Shown here: one piece after another, positions 1-11,639 of the stretch
How the letters are laid out: every line of letters begins with the position of its first letter
Position numbering within the stretch: position 1 is the first letter of the stretch
From: Forficula auricularia
Lineage: Eukaryota > Arthropoda > Insecta > Dermaptera > Forficulidae
Direction of reading: 5' to 3'
Assembly (NCBI GenBank): GCA_024734495.1
Contig: JALMQS010000102.1
Location: 8,264,986-8,328,985, forward strand
Length of the DNA: 64,000 nt
Notes under the pieces: model-generated
What the model saw: the letters and a program-made list of their open reading frames with translations, nothing else
What the model was told of the DNA's origin: nothing
Database searches by the model: none
Made by a program: the position numbers and the translations under genes

Positions 1-1420
1 TTCAAAATCTCAGAAAAAGTTCCCTAATTATACTTAAATAATTAAAAAATAAAGATTTATTGATTAAAGAGAAAAAATTCTTTAAAAATACTATAATACT
101 AGTGAGTGCCAATAGGTTTAAGAAATAAAGAAGTGCAAATTCAAGGCTTGGGCAATTTAATTATAATCCCTTGTTATTGTGTCCTTTACATGGAAGTCTA
201 TATATAAGTATAGATATTATAAAATAAAAATATTAGAAGAAAAGATAGATAGTTATCCAAAAAATTAATTAAAAAATTGTTTTCTTATTATTTGCATTTT
301 TCAATCGTAACTTTTGAAATTATAAGCTGTTATTCTAATAAGTTTTTTGTATTTAAAATGCAAATATTTTGGCACTAGAAGGAAATTTATACGATCTTCA
401 ACGTTTCTACCAAAATTTCAGATAAACTTTATGAACAAAAAAATACAAATTTTTGAAGAATTCTACGCTTCTCTCACCCAGTGAATTGCGTTCCTTAGAA
501 TAGGGTGGGTATAAAGGTAGAAGAATACAAAACATTGAATAATTAAGCAAGTAATTGAGCAATTATTATTATTGAGCAATTGATTATCAATAGCAAATTT
601 TATTTACTTAATTATTATTTTTAAATTAAAAATGTTTTTTTTTAGTCAAGATCTAAATTTTATTCGATTTTGAAAAAAATAATGTGGTAATATATACTTA
701 ATGGAAGAAATGAAATTTTTATTATTTACATTTTGGTACCAGAACGAACTTTCATATGTTATCTTGGAAATCGGAAGACACCAGACAGACTAAAAAAATA
801 ATATATGAAATGATTTTTCTTTACCTTATATAATTTTCTAATGCTATGAATAAGCAAAAAAATCTAAGAGAACTTTCGTTCGGAAAATACTAATTAAAAA
901 GAGTAATTTTGGATAATTAATTAACTAGCTATTGTAAATTCATAAATAAATAAATGTAGTGTAGTGAGACTTGATTATAGTTAAGACAAAACGTAGCCTA
1001 AAGCAAATATTGTTTTTTATTTTAAAAAGTCCAATTCCCCACTATATTTATTTATTTATTGTGGATAATATTTTTCCCTAAGGGTTCGGGAATTAAAGTA
1101 TGAGTAAGGAATTAACTTTTTTCTGAAAACATGATATAATGTAGTGGAAGTACTTTTTTGTTGCATTTTTACCTAAACAAAAAAAATAATTTTTTACTTT
1201 ATGCTATTTTACTTTGCTAATTATTACGAAACGGATGAATTAAACCGTGCAAATAAATGATCGTGCGTGCCTTTTAAGTCTCAAGAATAAAAAAAAATAA
1301 CAATTTTTCAATTACAAATTGACCATGTGAGACATAATAAAATATAAACATCTTTAACATTAGTATCAGGATTTTTTATTTTGCGTAAATAGTAAGAAAT
1401 TTGAATTATATTAGTTTTTA
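1..1420. other. AT-rich non-coding stretch
   Basis: No coding region, RNA gene or clear transposon end is visible. The stretch near 1205-1345, containing TTAAACCG followed by TGATCGTGCG, resembles 12070-12205, so it probably holds an old unnamed repeat. Confidence 0.5.
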
Positions 1421-1497
1421 AGGAATTTGGTGTTGGTACTTGGTGAAACAGTTTTTAAATTATTGGATAAAAAATACTTGGTGATTTACTTTCTGTT

Positions 1498-1523
1498 GCT
1501 CCTGAAGATGGGTTAGCCACCCG

Positions 1524-1562
<39 letters not shown>

Positions 1563-1563
1563 G
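1498..1563 (+). ncRNA. hammerhead-like ribozyme core with microsatellite stem III
   Basis: CTGAAGA (1502-1508) is followed by one extra T, then a stem-II hairpin (GGGT 1510-1513 with ACCC 1519-1522), then GAAA (1523-1526). A self-complementary (TA)n run (1527-1558) fills the stem-III position. T1559 and C1560 sit where U16.1 and H17 of a hammerhead belong. Bases 1499-1501 (CTC) can pair with 1561-1563 (GAG) as the start of stem I. Diverged relatives occur near 22923 and 32684, with an inserted A in the core. Hammerheads with tiny or variable stem III are known from Penelope-like elements. Activity here is inference. Confidence 0.45.
1527..1559. repeat. (TA)n microsatellite
   Basis: About 16 uninterrupted TA units. 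It lies exactly between the GAAA and UC elements of the hammerhead-like core. Confidence 0.95.
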
Positions 1564-2184
1564 ATTAAATTCTCTCCAAAAATATATTCGTTTTATTTTT
1601 ATATCTTAATGTGAAACCTACCAAGTATTTTTATTTAATAATTTGAATTATATTAACCAAAATTAAAGGAAAACGAAAAAACATTTTTAAGTCTAGGTAC
1701 AGTTTCCAGTAAATTTGGGGATTTGTAATTTTTTTATATCAGCGAACGGTTTGAGAAATTTTTTAGCACGGAGCTACATGCAATTATTAATCAATATGAA
1801 CGCGTTTGCCAAAATTCAGCTCATTACATAAATACAAACATTGGGTTATTCCTAATATAACAATTTTATTTATTTTTCAAAGCGCGAAACTAATCACCAA
1901 ATCGGCCATATCCTAGTTAGGACTCAATAACCGAGCTGAATCTATCGAAAATGAAGAGTTACTATTTGTAATAAACCCGTAACAATAATAATAAATAATA
2001 TTTAAATGAAAATTTAAAATAATTAAAAAATTTAAAAAAAAATATTGGAAATAATTATTTTTGATCGGCTAAATCGTTAATGTAAAAATCCGAAAAAAAT
2101 TTTTTTATTCAACCAAAAATACTCGATCATTTAAATTAAAAAAAAAGTATGTACGATATCTTTATTACTTCATTTTTATCATAG

Positions 2185-2880
2185 ATAAAAATAATTTTTA
2201 AGAAAAAAATAAAAACCGACTTCAAAAAATTAAATGCAACAAATAAAATACACTAAAAGGTATAAAATAATTATTATCTAATTTAGTTACAAGTAAACTA
2301 CGAAGTATTGACGTGAAATTGCTTTTTGAAGTCGGTGGCAAACAAACCATACCTATAAGCGAGCGTACCCACCAAACGTACCAGGTAAGATCCGTCGACT
2401 GCGATTCATAAAAGGTATGTTTGGCACCGTCTTCAAAAAGTAATTTCATGTTAATATTTCGTAGTTTACTTGTAACTAAATAAGATAATAATTATTTTAT
2501 ACCTTTTAGTGTATTTTATTTGTTGCATTTAATTTTTTGAAGTCGGTTTTTATTTTTTTCTTAAAAATTATTTTTATTTTTCTCTTTTTAGTGATGTTAT
2601 TAATAGTGATCATATCATCAGAACTTGACCAAATTAATATGGCACCATCCCTAAGATAACCCCTTTCCAATAAAAAAAGAATCATCGAAATCGGTTAATA
2701 AACAAAGAAGTTAGGCCTGAACAAACCTAACAAAAAAGGTCTAATACCTATAAAAAAATGGGACCAATCGGAAAGTATACTGAACCCAATGCAAAAAAAT
2801 GTTCAAAATCGGTTCACAATTGGCACAAAAAAAAATTCAGTCGAATAGAGAACCTCCTCCTTTTTTGAAGTCGGTTAAAA
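2185..2880 (-). mobile_element. GACTTC-family foldback element, copy A
   Basis: A repeat of about 700 bp built of two parts. The inner part is an inverted repeat bounded by ACCGACTTCAAAAAA (about 2215) and its complement (about 2530-2547). The outer arm ends in CCTCCTTTTTTGAAGTCGG (near 2856-2874). Copies B, G and H at 6227, 43081 and 56211 share the layout in the opposite orientation. No transposase is encoded, so it looks non-autonomous. The superfamily cannot be assigned. Confidence 0.8.
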
Positions 2881-4045
2881 ATAGGTGAAGTCACTCTTCG
2901 AAATTTTTAACGAAATATTAAATAAATCAAAAAGTATTTATTTTTCTAATATCTAATACAAAAGTTTTAAAATAGTTTTAGAGAATCGAATACACTAGCA
3001 AAAACTGATCTAGGCTAATAAAAAGTCTGAAGCCCTAGTGAGCCCTTTTCATAACTGGATCACGATTGGCCCATGGGCGCCTGCAGCGTAGACAACCATT
3101 TGAACAGCTTGCATTACCCGATACACTGAGTAGGCAACTCATTTTAATTTTATTTATTTATTTATTTTTGTTCATTATATATGGTAAGTATAGAAGTTTC
3201 TGAAACACGGAGAAAAATAATTTTCAAGAAGGATTTTTTTTTTTTTATCTGACTGTATCTGCATTCTGATAACTCTTTAGAAAGGTAGTAAAATGTTCGG
3301 CCTGGTGCCAAAATGTTTTTATTTTTAACTAAGTAGATTTTGGGTAATTAATATCAAAACTTCTGGATGAAAAATGGAAATAAAATTTAATGACATAGAA
3401 TAACTGAATATAGAGCTCTTGAAAGAAAATTGCCAGTGAGATGAAATCCGACAAGCAAATTTGTACTTTTCTTCAAAATTTCACTTTTTAGCTCATACAG
3501 TCTTTGAAAAGTTTTGTCTTTTCTCTTCAATTTGTTTCAAAGATAAAACGTTGTCAGCAATATAACAAATATAACTTATTTTAATAATTCTTCATCATTT
3601 AAAGACCCACTTACCTAAAATTAATTAATGCCTCTGAAAATATATTATTATCATTCTTAAAATTTACAATTAGTTGTAATTTGAATTTGTAAATATCTGT
3701 ATTATATTTAGTTAGTTTTTTGCTTTTTTATTATTTTTATATTTATATTTTAATTTAATTTCATTGTTTTATTATATTTTACTTTTATAATGTTTATTTC
3801 AATCGTGATTTCTCACTTTATTTATTATTTGTATTTAGTTTATGTCATTATTGGTATGACTTTTAAAGTCAAACCGAAATTAATTTAAAACAAAAAAAAA
3901 ATCATGCTCATGTAAAATACTCAAAATTTAGTAAAAAAGTAAATTAAAAAGAAAATTTTAAATTATTTATTTATTTTTAAATTTATTCGAATATATATAA
4001 TTAATTTTTTAATTACAAATTCATTTTAATTTTAATGAATAGTAA
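2881..4045. other. AT-rich stretch without recognisable features
   Basis: No ORF, TIR or RNA is visible. A short, less AT-rich patch at 3040-3125 is not recognised. Confidence 0.5.
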
Positions 4046-4049
4046 TTTT

Positions 4050-4380
4050 TTATTTCCTCCTGTGGACCGGGGTTAGAATGGGTCCACAGTATCCCCTCGC
4101 TTGTCGTAAAAGGCGACTGAAAGGGGTTGAGCGTGGGGTTGACTAATCCACCTCGTAAAAATATACCCATGCTACGAGATCATAAGAAAATGTAGCCGGA
4201 CGAACTCACTTAAAAAAAACTTTTGGCCGTCTCGAGACGCTGCTCCGCCAGGGCAACCCGCCCAGAAGACCTAGGTGCAGAAGGAGTTCAGAAGGCACGC
4301 CTGGAGCAGCTAGTAACGTATATTTAAAGAAGTGAGTCAGCTGACCAGCCACCCACCCAGACGGCTGGTCTTTCAGCTTG
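4050..4380. repeat. GC-rich retroelement-like fragment
   Basis: A sharply bounded GC-rich block in AT-rich surroundings, including CTTGTCGTAAAAGGCGACTG (about 4100). It resembles leader sequence often found upstream of insect endonuclease-RT LINEs or their SINE partners. That link is from general familiarity, not demonstrated here. No ORF survives. Confidence 0.35.
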
Positions 4381-4779
4381 AAATTTTTCTTTTAGATATG
4401 AACGTGCTTATTTCACATTGCTTCACATTTTGCACGATTCGGTACTTTTCAAGTGACTTAACAATCCTCGTAAAAATTCGCTACAGTAAAAGCGTTCAAC
4501 ACTCATAAAATTATTTTTGGCTAAAGTTTAACAGAAATCCATTGACGGCAAATTTTGAGAAAGAAGTAACGTATATTCATTTTAAATCAATTAGAATAAA
4601 TAAAATGCTTATGTACAGAGATGACCAAAATATTTAGTTATTAAATTGAAAAGATCTAGTTTGCCGAGCGTAGCAGATTTGATGATTCATAAGGAGAGCA
4701 GATAGAATTTTTTATTTTTATTTTTTTTGTTATAGAAAATTTTTTTTCATAGCAAGCTTAGCCACATAAGCAAATACAT

Positions 4780-5690
4780 ATATTTTAATTAACAATCGGG
4801 TAATTGACCCCATGAGAAATAGCAAATAAGATATTTCTAATTAAATATACTCATGATGAAGGTGAAACCTTCGAAACTATAATATCAAACAAATAAATAG
4901 ATGCATATCTAGATATATTTAGTATTTATATATATATTAGGGTGGTCCTATTTTGGGTATTTTCTAATTTTATTGCTCGCAGAGGCTCATATGGTTTTAA
5001 ATAAATAAAAAAATATCTTCCAAGTTTCAAGTCCCTATCTCAATTTTAACCCGTTCCTCAGAGCGATGCAAGTTTCCCATCTAAATAACATGGAGTTTTT
5101 GGCATTGAAAAATCAATTTTTATTCCGGCCAAAGCAATGGTTTAAAAATTTTGAAATTCTGTAGATTTTATCCTTATAATAGTAGCTACTCCTTCAGAAT
5201 TTTTACAGATTTGTATCTATTATAATTTTGGAGTCTATAACTTACCAACACTAAGAAGATATGGTAGTATTTTATCTAGCTGTAACTCCAAAATTATAAT
5301 AATTAAAAATCTGAAAAAACTCTGAAGGATAGCTACTATTATAAGGGTAAAGTTTACAGAGATTCAAATATTTTGAAATGTTACTTTGGCCGGAATAAAA
5401 AATTGATCGTTTAATGCCAAAAACCCCATGTTATTTAGATGGGAAACTTGCATCGCTCTGAGGCACAGCTTAAAATTGAGATAGAGACTTGAAACTTAGG
5501 AGATATTTTTCTTTTATTTATTTCGAACCATATGAGCCTCTACTAGCGTAAAAATTCGAAAATACCCAAAATAAGGGCCGCCCTAATATATATCTCTATT
5601 TGAATCAAGCAGCAGACAACCTCATCTCTTTATGAATCAACAACTCTGTTACTTTCGGCAACACAAAATTCTTTCAATTAATTAAATTAT
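4780..5690 (+). mobile_element. Penelope-type terminal repeat, split by a foldback insertion
   Basis: The left part (to about 4938) has the degraded ribozyme region: CATGATGA at 4852-4859, a stem of AAGGTGAAACCTT, then GAAACTAT. The right part (about 5586-5690) has the distal end, GAATCAACAACTCTGTTACT. The same two blocks are contiguous at 17110-17285 and 54795-54975, so the 644-bp element between them inserted later. The core reads CATGATGA rather than CTGATGA, so ribozyme function is probably lost. Confidence 0.7.
4940..5583. mobile_element. foldback/MITE with TA target duplication
   Basis: A 644-bp inverted repeat with arms of about 300 bp. It starts GGGTGGTCCTATTTTGGGTA and ends in the near-complement (CCCAAAATAAGGGCCGCCC), flanked by TA on both sides (4938-4939 and 5584-5585). 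A TA target suggests Tc1/mariner-type mobilisation. It encodes nothing. Confidence 0.8.
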
Positions 5691-5767
5691 TTATTGGTGT
5701 ATGTTTATTTGCACCAAGGAGAGGATAACTTTATTGATTTCTCCTATGATTATTATTATTGAAGGAC

Positions 5768-6135
5768 AAAAATTTAAATAAATAAATAAATGAGAGGAGA
5801 TTTCAACGGCTTTAATTCATTTAGTAATTATCAACACAGTAAATCGATCTGATTAAATAATTAAATAAAGAAAAATTAATTATTCCAGTGCTAAGATGTT
5901 GAGGGAAGCGTTATGATAAGAATCAATAAAAGCATGCTGTTCTATTTTAGAAAAAATTTAAATAAATAAATAAATGAGAGGAGATTTCAACGGGTTTAAT
6001 TCACTTAGTAATTATCGCCACAGGAAATTGATTTGATTAAAAAATTAAATAAAGACAAATTATTTATGACAGTGCTAAGATGTTGAGGGATGCGTTAATG
6101 ATAAGAATCAATAAAAGTTTGCGGTTCTATTTTAG
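5768..6135 (+). repeat. tandem repeat, 2 units of 183/185 bp
   Basis: Two adjacent diverged units (5768-5950 and 5951-6135). Both start with an AAATTTAAATAAATAAATAA-type run, share TGAGAGGAGATTTCAACGG, and end in GTTCTATTTTAG. Confidence 0.88.
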
Positions 6136-6226
6136 TGCTTTAAGATTAAGTGACTAACCCTAGAAATCAAATTTATCTCTTTTTATGTTCCTTATCATAT
6201 GTTATTATCATATAAAAAAATCATTT

Positions 6227-7309
6227 TTAACCGACTTCAAAAAAGGAGGAGGTTCTCAATTCGACTAATTTTTTTTTTGTATCTATGTTACCTGATTTCT
6301 TCGCCAATTGTGGAACGATTTTGATGATTTTTTTGCATTGGGTTCAGTATAGCTTCCGATTGCTACCATATAAATTTGATTGGTATTAGACCTTTTTTGT
6401 TATGTATGTCAACTTTCTTTATGAACCGATTTTAATGATTCTTTCTACGTTTGGATCAGTATAGCTTCAAGGTAGTTAAGATAGCTAACTATTAATTTAT
6501 TTTTATGTATGTTTAGCGAGAACTTTTTGCCACGTGGACTCGATTTCGATGATTCTTTTTCTATTGGAAAAGGTACTTAGGGATGATCCCATATTATTAT
6601 TATTATTCTGATGATAGGATCAATGACAAACAACAGAATTCTACAATTCTTATGAACAAATAATCAAAATATTTATGAATAAAATAAAATAAAATCTTTT
6701 AGATAAAAAAAATCTTAAAACGTTTATTTAAATCCTCAAACGTTTAGAGAGAATTTCTAATTATGAATTGAATTTTATTATCATTTTCTGATTCATTCGC
6801 CCAACACTTTCTCTTACGAGATGCATGCAAAATATTATCTTAAGACACTATTAACAACATCACTAAAAAGAGAAAAATAAAAATAATTTTTAGAAAAAAT
6901 AATAAAACCGACTTCAAAAAAATATTATATTCAACAAATAAAATAATAAGAGCTTATAAATCAAATAAAATACAGCTAATAATTATCTAAATTAATTACA
7001 ACTAAATGACGAAATTTTTACATGAAATCACTTTTTGAAGTCGGTGCTAAACAAACTATATAATCGATTTTACGCGATGTTGTCTTCATTACACGCCAAA
7101 CGTACTAAGTAAGATCCATCGAGTTCGATTCATAAAATGTATATGTTTGGCACCGACTTCAAAAAGTGATTTCATGTAAAAATTTCGTCGTTTATTTGTA
7201 AGTAAATTAGATGATTATTTTCTACATTTTAGTGTATTTTATTTTATTTGTTGCATATAGTAATTTTTTTAAAGTCGGTTTCATTTTTTTTTTTCTAAAA
7301 ATTATGTTT
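6227..7309 (+). mobile_element. GACTTC-family element, copy B (long form)
   Basis: Outer start AACCGACTTCAAAAAAGGAG (6230), inner inverted repeat from about 6905 to 7283. About 250 bp (6600-6860) are present here and in the copy split at 23.1-24.1 kb but absent from copies G and H. B is therefore the longer, probably older form. Non-coding. Confidence 0.78.
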
Positions 7310-7811
7310 GGTAATTTATAATTATTTAAAACTTATATTATTAAATAAATAAATAAATTTAGATAGTGATCGAATTTTGCTCTTTCACCTATCCAGCTTG
7401 ATACTCTAAGCAACTCAGCTACAGCTCCTAAATCCCAAATATTCAATGATAATTCATTCACAACATTGGTTTTGGTATTAAAATGAGCTACATTAGGGAT
7501 TGTTTTTTTTTAATTTTCTAACCTACTTAATAACATACAAGTTTAGCCAGGTCGCTGATATTAATATCTCACTCGTAAGATCCACCTTATAAAATACTAT
7601 TGTATGTATTTATCATTTGAGAAATTTGCTTCTAATAGGCACCATAAAAAATACATGACTTTGTAAAGCTTCTACTTCAGATACAAGGGCACTCAAAATG
7701 TGTAATTGCGTTGGCAAACCAAATTGAATTTCCTGGCCCATTAAATTAATAGTATATTTATTTGCAAAGGGTATAAGAGACCTAATGTTACGTGGTTTTT
7801 TTAAAAAGCGT
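7310..7811. other. no recognisable feature
   Basis: AT-rich sequence up to the LINE target site. Nothing supportable is seen. Confidence 0.5.
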
Positions 7812-7822
7812 TATTTCTTTAT

Positions 7823-9062
7823 CCATCATCATCATTGAGTATACAGTCCTAAGACTGGTTTGATGCAACAATCCGTCTCCACTCGACTCTGTCCCCCGCC
7901 AGCTGTTTAACCTCTCTAAATGTCTGGCATCCCATATCCCCAATTATTTGGTTGAAATATTCTAATCTGGTTCTTCCCTTCCCCTTTTCTTTCCCACCTC
8001 CCCTCCAAGATATCCCTAAGCAGTCCCCCATGTCTCAGTGTGTGCCCCATCATCTGACCTCTTCTCTTCTTCAGACTCTTCCACAAGGTTCTTCTTTCTC
8101 CGATTCTTCCAAGAACTTCTTCATTTGTAATTTTATCCATCCATTTGATATTCGTCATTCTTCTGTAGCACCACATTTCGAAAGCCTCTAATCTCTTTCT
8201 CTCCGCTTCTCTAATTGTCCAGGTTTCACACCCGTACATGGCTATGCTCCATACATATGTCTTCAATAGCAACTTCCTGTTTGCTAAGCTGATTGAGGAG
8301 GAGCATAGTAGTTTTTGTTTTGAATTAAACCCCATTTTTGCTTGGGCAATTCTTGATTTAATTTCGTTTTCGCTCCTCCCATCCCATGTTATTTTACTTC
8401 CTAGGTAGCGGAATTCCTTAACTCCTTCTAGGTTTTCTTGGTTAATTTTGATGCATTCCTGTCTCGTTTGTTCTTTTTTTGTACATACTAGGAACTTGGT
8501 TTTATTCTTGTTTATTTTCATTTTGATTTCTTCTATTAGGATTTGGTTAATTCCATTCAAGGCGTCCTCTAATTCTTTTTTATTGCTTCCTAGAAGGGCA
8601 ATGTCATCGGCAAATCTTAACATAGCGATCTTTTGACCTTGGATTTCTATACCTGTATCAATTTTGTCTTTGAATTCTTTAATCGCTTCTTCTATGTATA
8701 AGTTGAAAATCATGGGTGACAGCACACATCCTTGTCTTACACCTTTTTTTATTTTGGCTTCTCTTTGTTCATCACCAATATTTATAATTGCCGTCTGGTT
8801 TTGATATAGATTGTAGATTAGTCTTCTCTCTCTGAATTTTATTCCCGCCTGTTTTAATATTTTAAACATAATTTCCCAATTGACGTTATCGAATGCTTTT
8901 TCTAGGTCTATGAATCCGATGTAGACAGATTCTTCCCTGATAAAAGCCCTTTCTATTATTAGTCTAAGAGAGAGAATTGCTTCTCGGGTGCCTCTGTTTC
9001 TTCTAAAGCCGAACTGGTCTTCCCCCAGATTTTCTTCAACTCTTTGTTCTATCTTCTTTGGA
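7823..9062 (-). mobile_element. 5'-truncated LINE with 11-bp target-site duplication
   Basis: A non-LTR retrotransposon 3' portion of 1240 bp. TATTTCTTTAT flanks it perfectly at 7812-7822 and 9063-9073. The 3' end is a short (ATG)n tail, read on the - strand just before 7823. The 3' region matches the insertion at 32000-32469, including its tail, so the two are one family. Truncation falls within the RT domain, typical of abortive target-primed reverse transcription. The RT style (RFADD box, C-terminal GCETWT block) suggests an RTE-like or related endonuclease LINE; the clade is not settled. Confidence 0.92.
7849..9060 (-). pseudogene. LINE reverse transcriptase fragment, frameshifted
   Basis: The reading frame is open upstream of the ATG at 8869, as far as about 9060, so that ATG is internal. 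In order the protein shows DQFGFRRNRG, motif A IDLEKAFDNV, motif B GVRQGCVLSPMIFNLY, motif C RFADDIALL and a C-terminal YGCETWT block with EAFEMWCYRRM. These are the palm motifs of a non-LTR RT; the aspartates of motifs A and C are present. Near 8000-8010 one G of a G-run is missing relative to the sister copy at 32.3 kb. The frame then leaves the true C-terminus (ending RRIVASNQS), which continues in another frame down to 7849. No N-terminal endonuclease remains. Not functional. Confidence 0.9.
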
Positions 9063-9073
9063 TATTTCTTTAT

Positions 9074-9513
9074 ATATATTTTTTTTTTTTAATCTCTAAT
9101 TTTTCAAAAATTTCGAATTTTGGTTGAAATGGTTGACCTCTCAGAATCTCACCATAATCATTGTTTTATTTTCCTGCTAATGAAACATTTAGCTAAGATC
9201 TAAAACTTACGTCGGGGGTCGCGTCGCCTCGTGCGGCTGGTTGCCTAAAACCAGGCGCTTGGGTAAAATAACTATTAAAAAATGGTGAATAATACAAATT
9301 TAAAAAAAAATCTATAATTTCTAAAGCATGATGCTTCGAGTAGAGAGAAACATATCAATTAAAAAATTTTAAATCCAAATGTGCTATATTTTGCTTTATA
9401 TTTCTTTTGAAAATCTGAATCATCTTTAATAGTTTTTTATTTTTTATGTTTTTTTTCGAATAAATAATGTGTACATTATTTAAAAAATCAATTTTTTCCA
9501 ACAAAATTCGAGA
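9074..9513. other. AT-rich spacer with one GC-rich patch
   Basis: A GC-rich patch at 9210-9255 contains a short hairpin (GCCTAAAACCAGGC). It looks like part of an unidentified repeat. Nothing else is seen. Confidence 0.4.
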
Positions 9514-9515
9514 TA

Positions 9516-10751
9516 TACCGGGTGAGTTTTTTATCTTGAGACAGTCTTATAAGTCAAAAACAGTGCATTATATGAAAAAAAGTTTCAAATAAAAGTTTAT
9601 TTATATGGTGGGAGAAACTAAACTACGCTATTGTTTGTTTACCTAGATCAAGCTTTCAAGGGTATTTCAAGGTCAAGTTCTGTTTTTCAAATAGAAACCT
9701 ATATATTTGTTTACATATTATGAATCTACAAAAAAAAACTGAACAACTTTCATAAGAACTATTTTTTTATTTGATATCAAATAAACAAAATATTAAATCA
9801 ATTAGATCTCAGAAAAAAACCCTAATAATTATTTTTAACAATTATTCAACTTAATTATCAAATAATAATGATTAAATATTTAATTATTAAATAAATAATT
9901 TAATAATAATCAATAATTTAATAATTTTTCGACACTGTTTTGTAATATTCCAGAGTGTTATCGCAAGTTTTCTGGATGTATTCTAGTTCCAATTTCGTTA
10001 TTTTGGCCTTTTAAGTTTCTTCGCACCCTTTACATTTCCTGATTTTTTTTGATAGATTTACAACACAATAAAATGAAGCTCTTGAGGGAGTATCCCTGTC
10101 AGGAAAATGCTTGGCATCCATTTCAATTGCAGCCCCACAACGCTTCTTCCACATTCACAATAAATTAAGACCATTTTAATTCTGTCTTCAACACAAAATG
10201 ATCCATTTTTATTATGATAATACATTATAACTATCTAGTGGATTGATACGAGAAATAAACTTTGTTTAACTGAAGAATTTTAAGTATTTCAATTAAGTAG
10301 AAAATAATCTCTTAAATCTGAGTATAATGAAGTTTTAAGATGATTATAAATACTTATTTTAATTGTTTGACTTTTCGATTTAATGATTATTTATTTAATA
10401 ATTAGTTATTTAATCATTATTATTTAAAATTAAGTTGAATAATTGTTAAAAATAATTATTAGGTTTTTTTCTGAGATATAATTGATTTAATATTTTGTTA
10501 ATTTGATATCGAATAGAAAAATAGTTCAGTTTTTTTTGTAGATTCAGAATATGTACAGAAACATATAGGTTTCTATTTAAAAAACAGAACTTCACCTTGA
10601 AATACCCTTGAAAGCTTGTTCTAGGTCGACAATCAATAGCGTAGTTTAGTTTCCCCCTCTATATAATTAAACTTTTATTTGAAACTTTTTCCCATATAAT
10701 CCACTGTTTTTGAGTTATAAGATTGTCTCAAGATAAAAACTCTCCTGGTTT
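9516..10751. mobile_element. 1.2-kb foldback element
   Basis: Two inverted arms of nearly 400 bp (about 9516-9920 and 10360-10751) flank an unrelated centre. Outer ends read ACCGGGTGAGTTTTTTATCT and the complement of AGATAAAAACTCTCCTGG, with TA next to each. This fits a mariner-type non-autonomous element with expanded arms. No transposase ORF. Confidence 0.8.
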
Positions 10752-11074
10752 ATGGTTGATTCTCAAAAAAATTGAAAAATGACTTTGATAATTTGATGGA
10801 AATTTTATTTAATTATTAAGGAATTTATTTTGTTAATTTGACAGTACATGGGCTAATTGTCTAAAACGTTTTAGTGGCCCCCAACTTTATTGAGTTTAAA
10901 GGGGGATGAGGGGGTCCATATAGTTATGGGTTCTGAATAGTTCCAAAAAAAATATGTAATACCCGGAAAAAATATGATAAATGGTGAGAGACAACATGGA
11001 ACATAAACTTGTTCTTGCACTGGTTTACTGCACCGTCGCTTAGAAAACCAACACCAACAATTTGCATGAGGGAG

Positions 11075-11633
11075 GTGAGGGAATGAGAATTAGGGAATGA
11101 GTAAACGAAATATTATCGCACAAAAGTAGGAAAAAACCTTATAATTACCCATGTGAATGTACGATACTTTATTTATACTTAGAAAGACCCACAAATATAT
11201 GATAAATGGTACATAAATAAGCGTTTAACTTTTTAAAACACGGGGTGAGAGAATGACGGTCCAAAATGTTAACTTGGAAAAAAATTTATTTTTAATAGTT
11301 TTTTAACACTAAATCTTATCACTCATAGCCGAGTCTGGTATATTTTTAGAATATCAATATTGCTAACTTCTAAAAACTATAAGGCAGCGTTCACTATATA
11401 ATTTAAAATTATGTTTTAATCCTACTTTTACACAACCGTGAGGGAATGATTCGTTTTTTAAGGACGAATTTAAAAATATATTTTTTGACTTTTCCGTTTG
11501 TATACACATTTATGTACAGTCAGTACTATTATATATGAATAAATAATAAGATAACAGACAGTTATAAGAAGCTTTTCGAATTAGATCTTTGAATCTATGT
11601 GAATTTGGAGGTTGGGACACAGTGAGGGAATGA
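11075..11633 (+). repeat. GTGAGGGAATGA motif repeated at about 180-bp intervals
   Basis: GTGAGGGAATGA or a one-base variant starts at 11075, 11245, 11438 and 11622, all on the same strand, spaced 170, 193 and 184 bp. The sequence between motifs is only weakly similar. It may be a decayed tandem repeat or subterminal sites of a transposon. Confidence 0.6.
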
Positions 11634-11639
11634 TTTTAA

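Noticed and set aside
8448..8636. Plus-strand open frames opposite the LINE RT (also 7952-8191 and 32022-32261)
   Set aside because: Antisense shadows of the RT coding strand; the sense frame carries conserved RT motifs.
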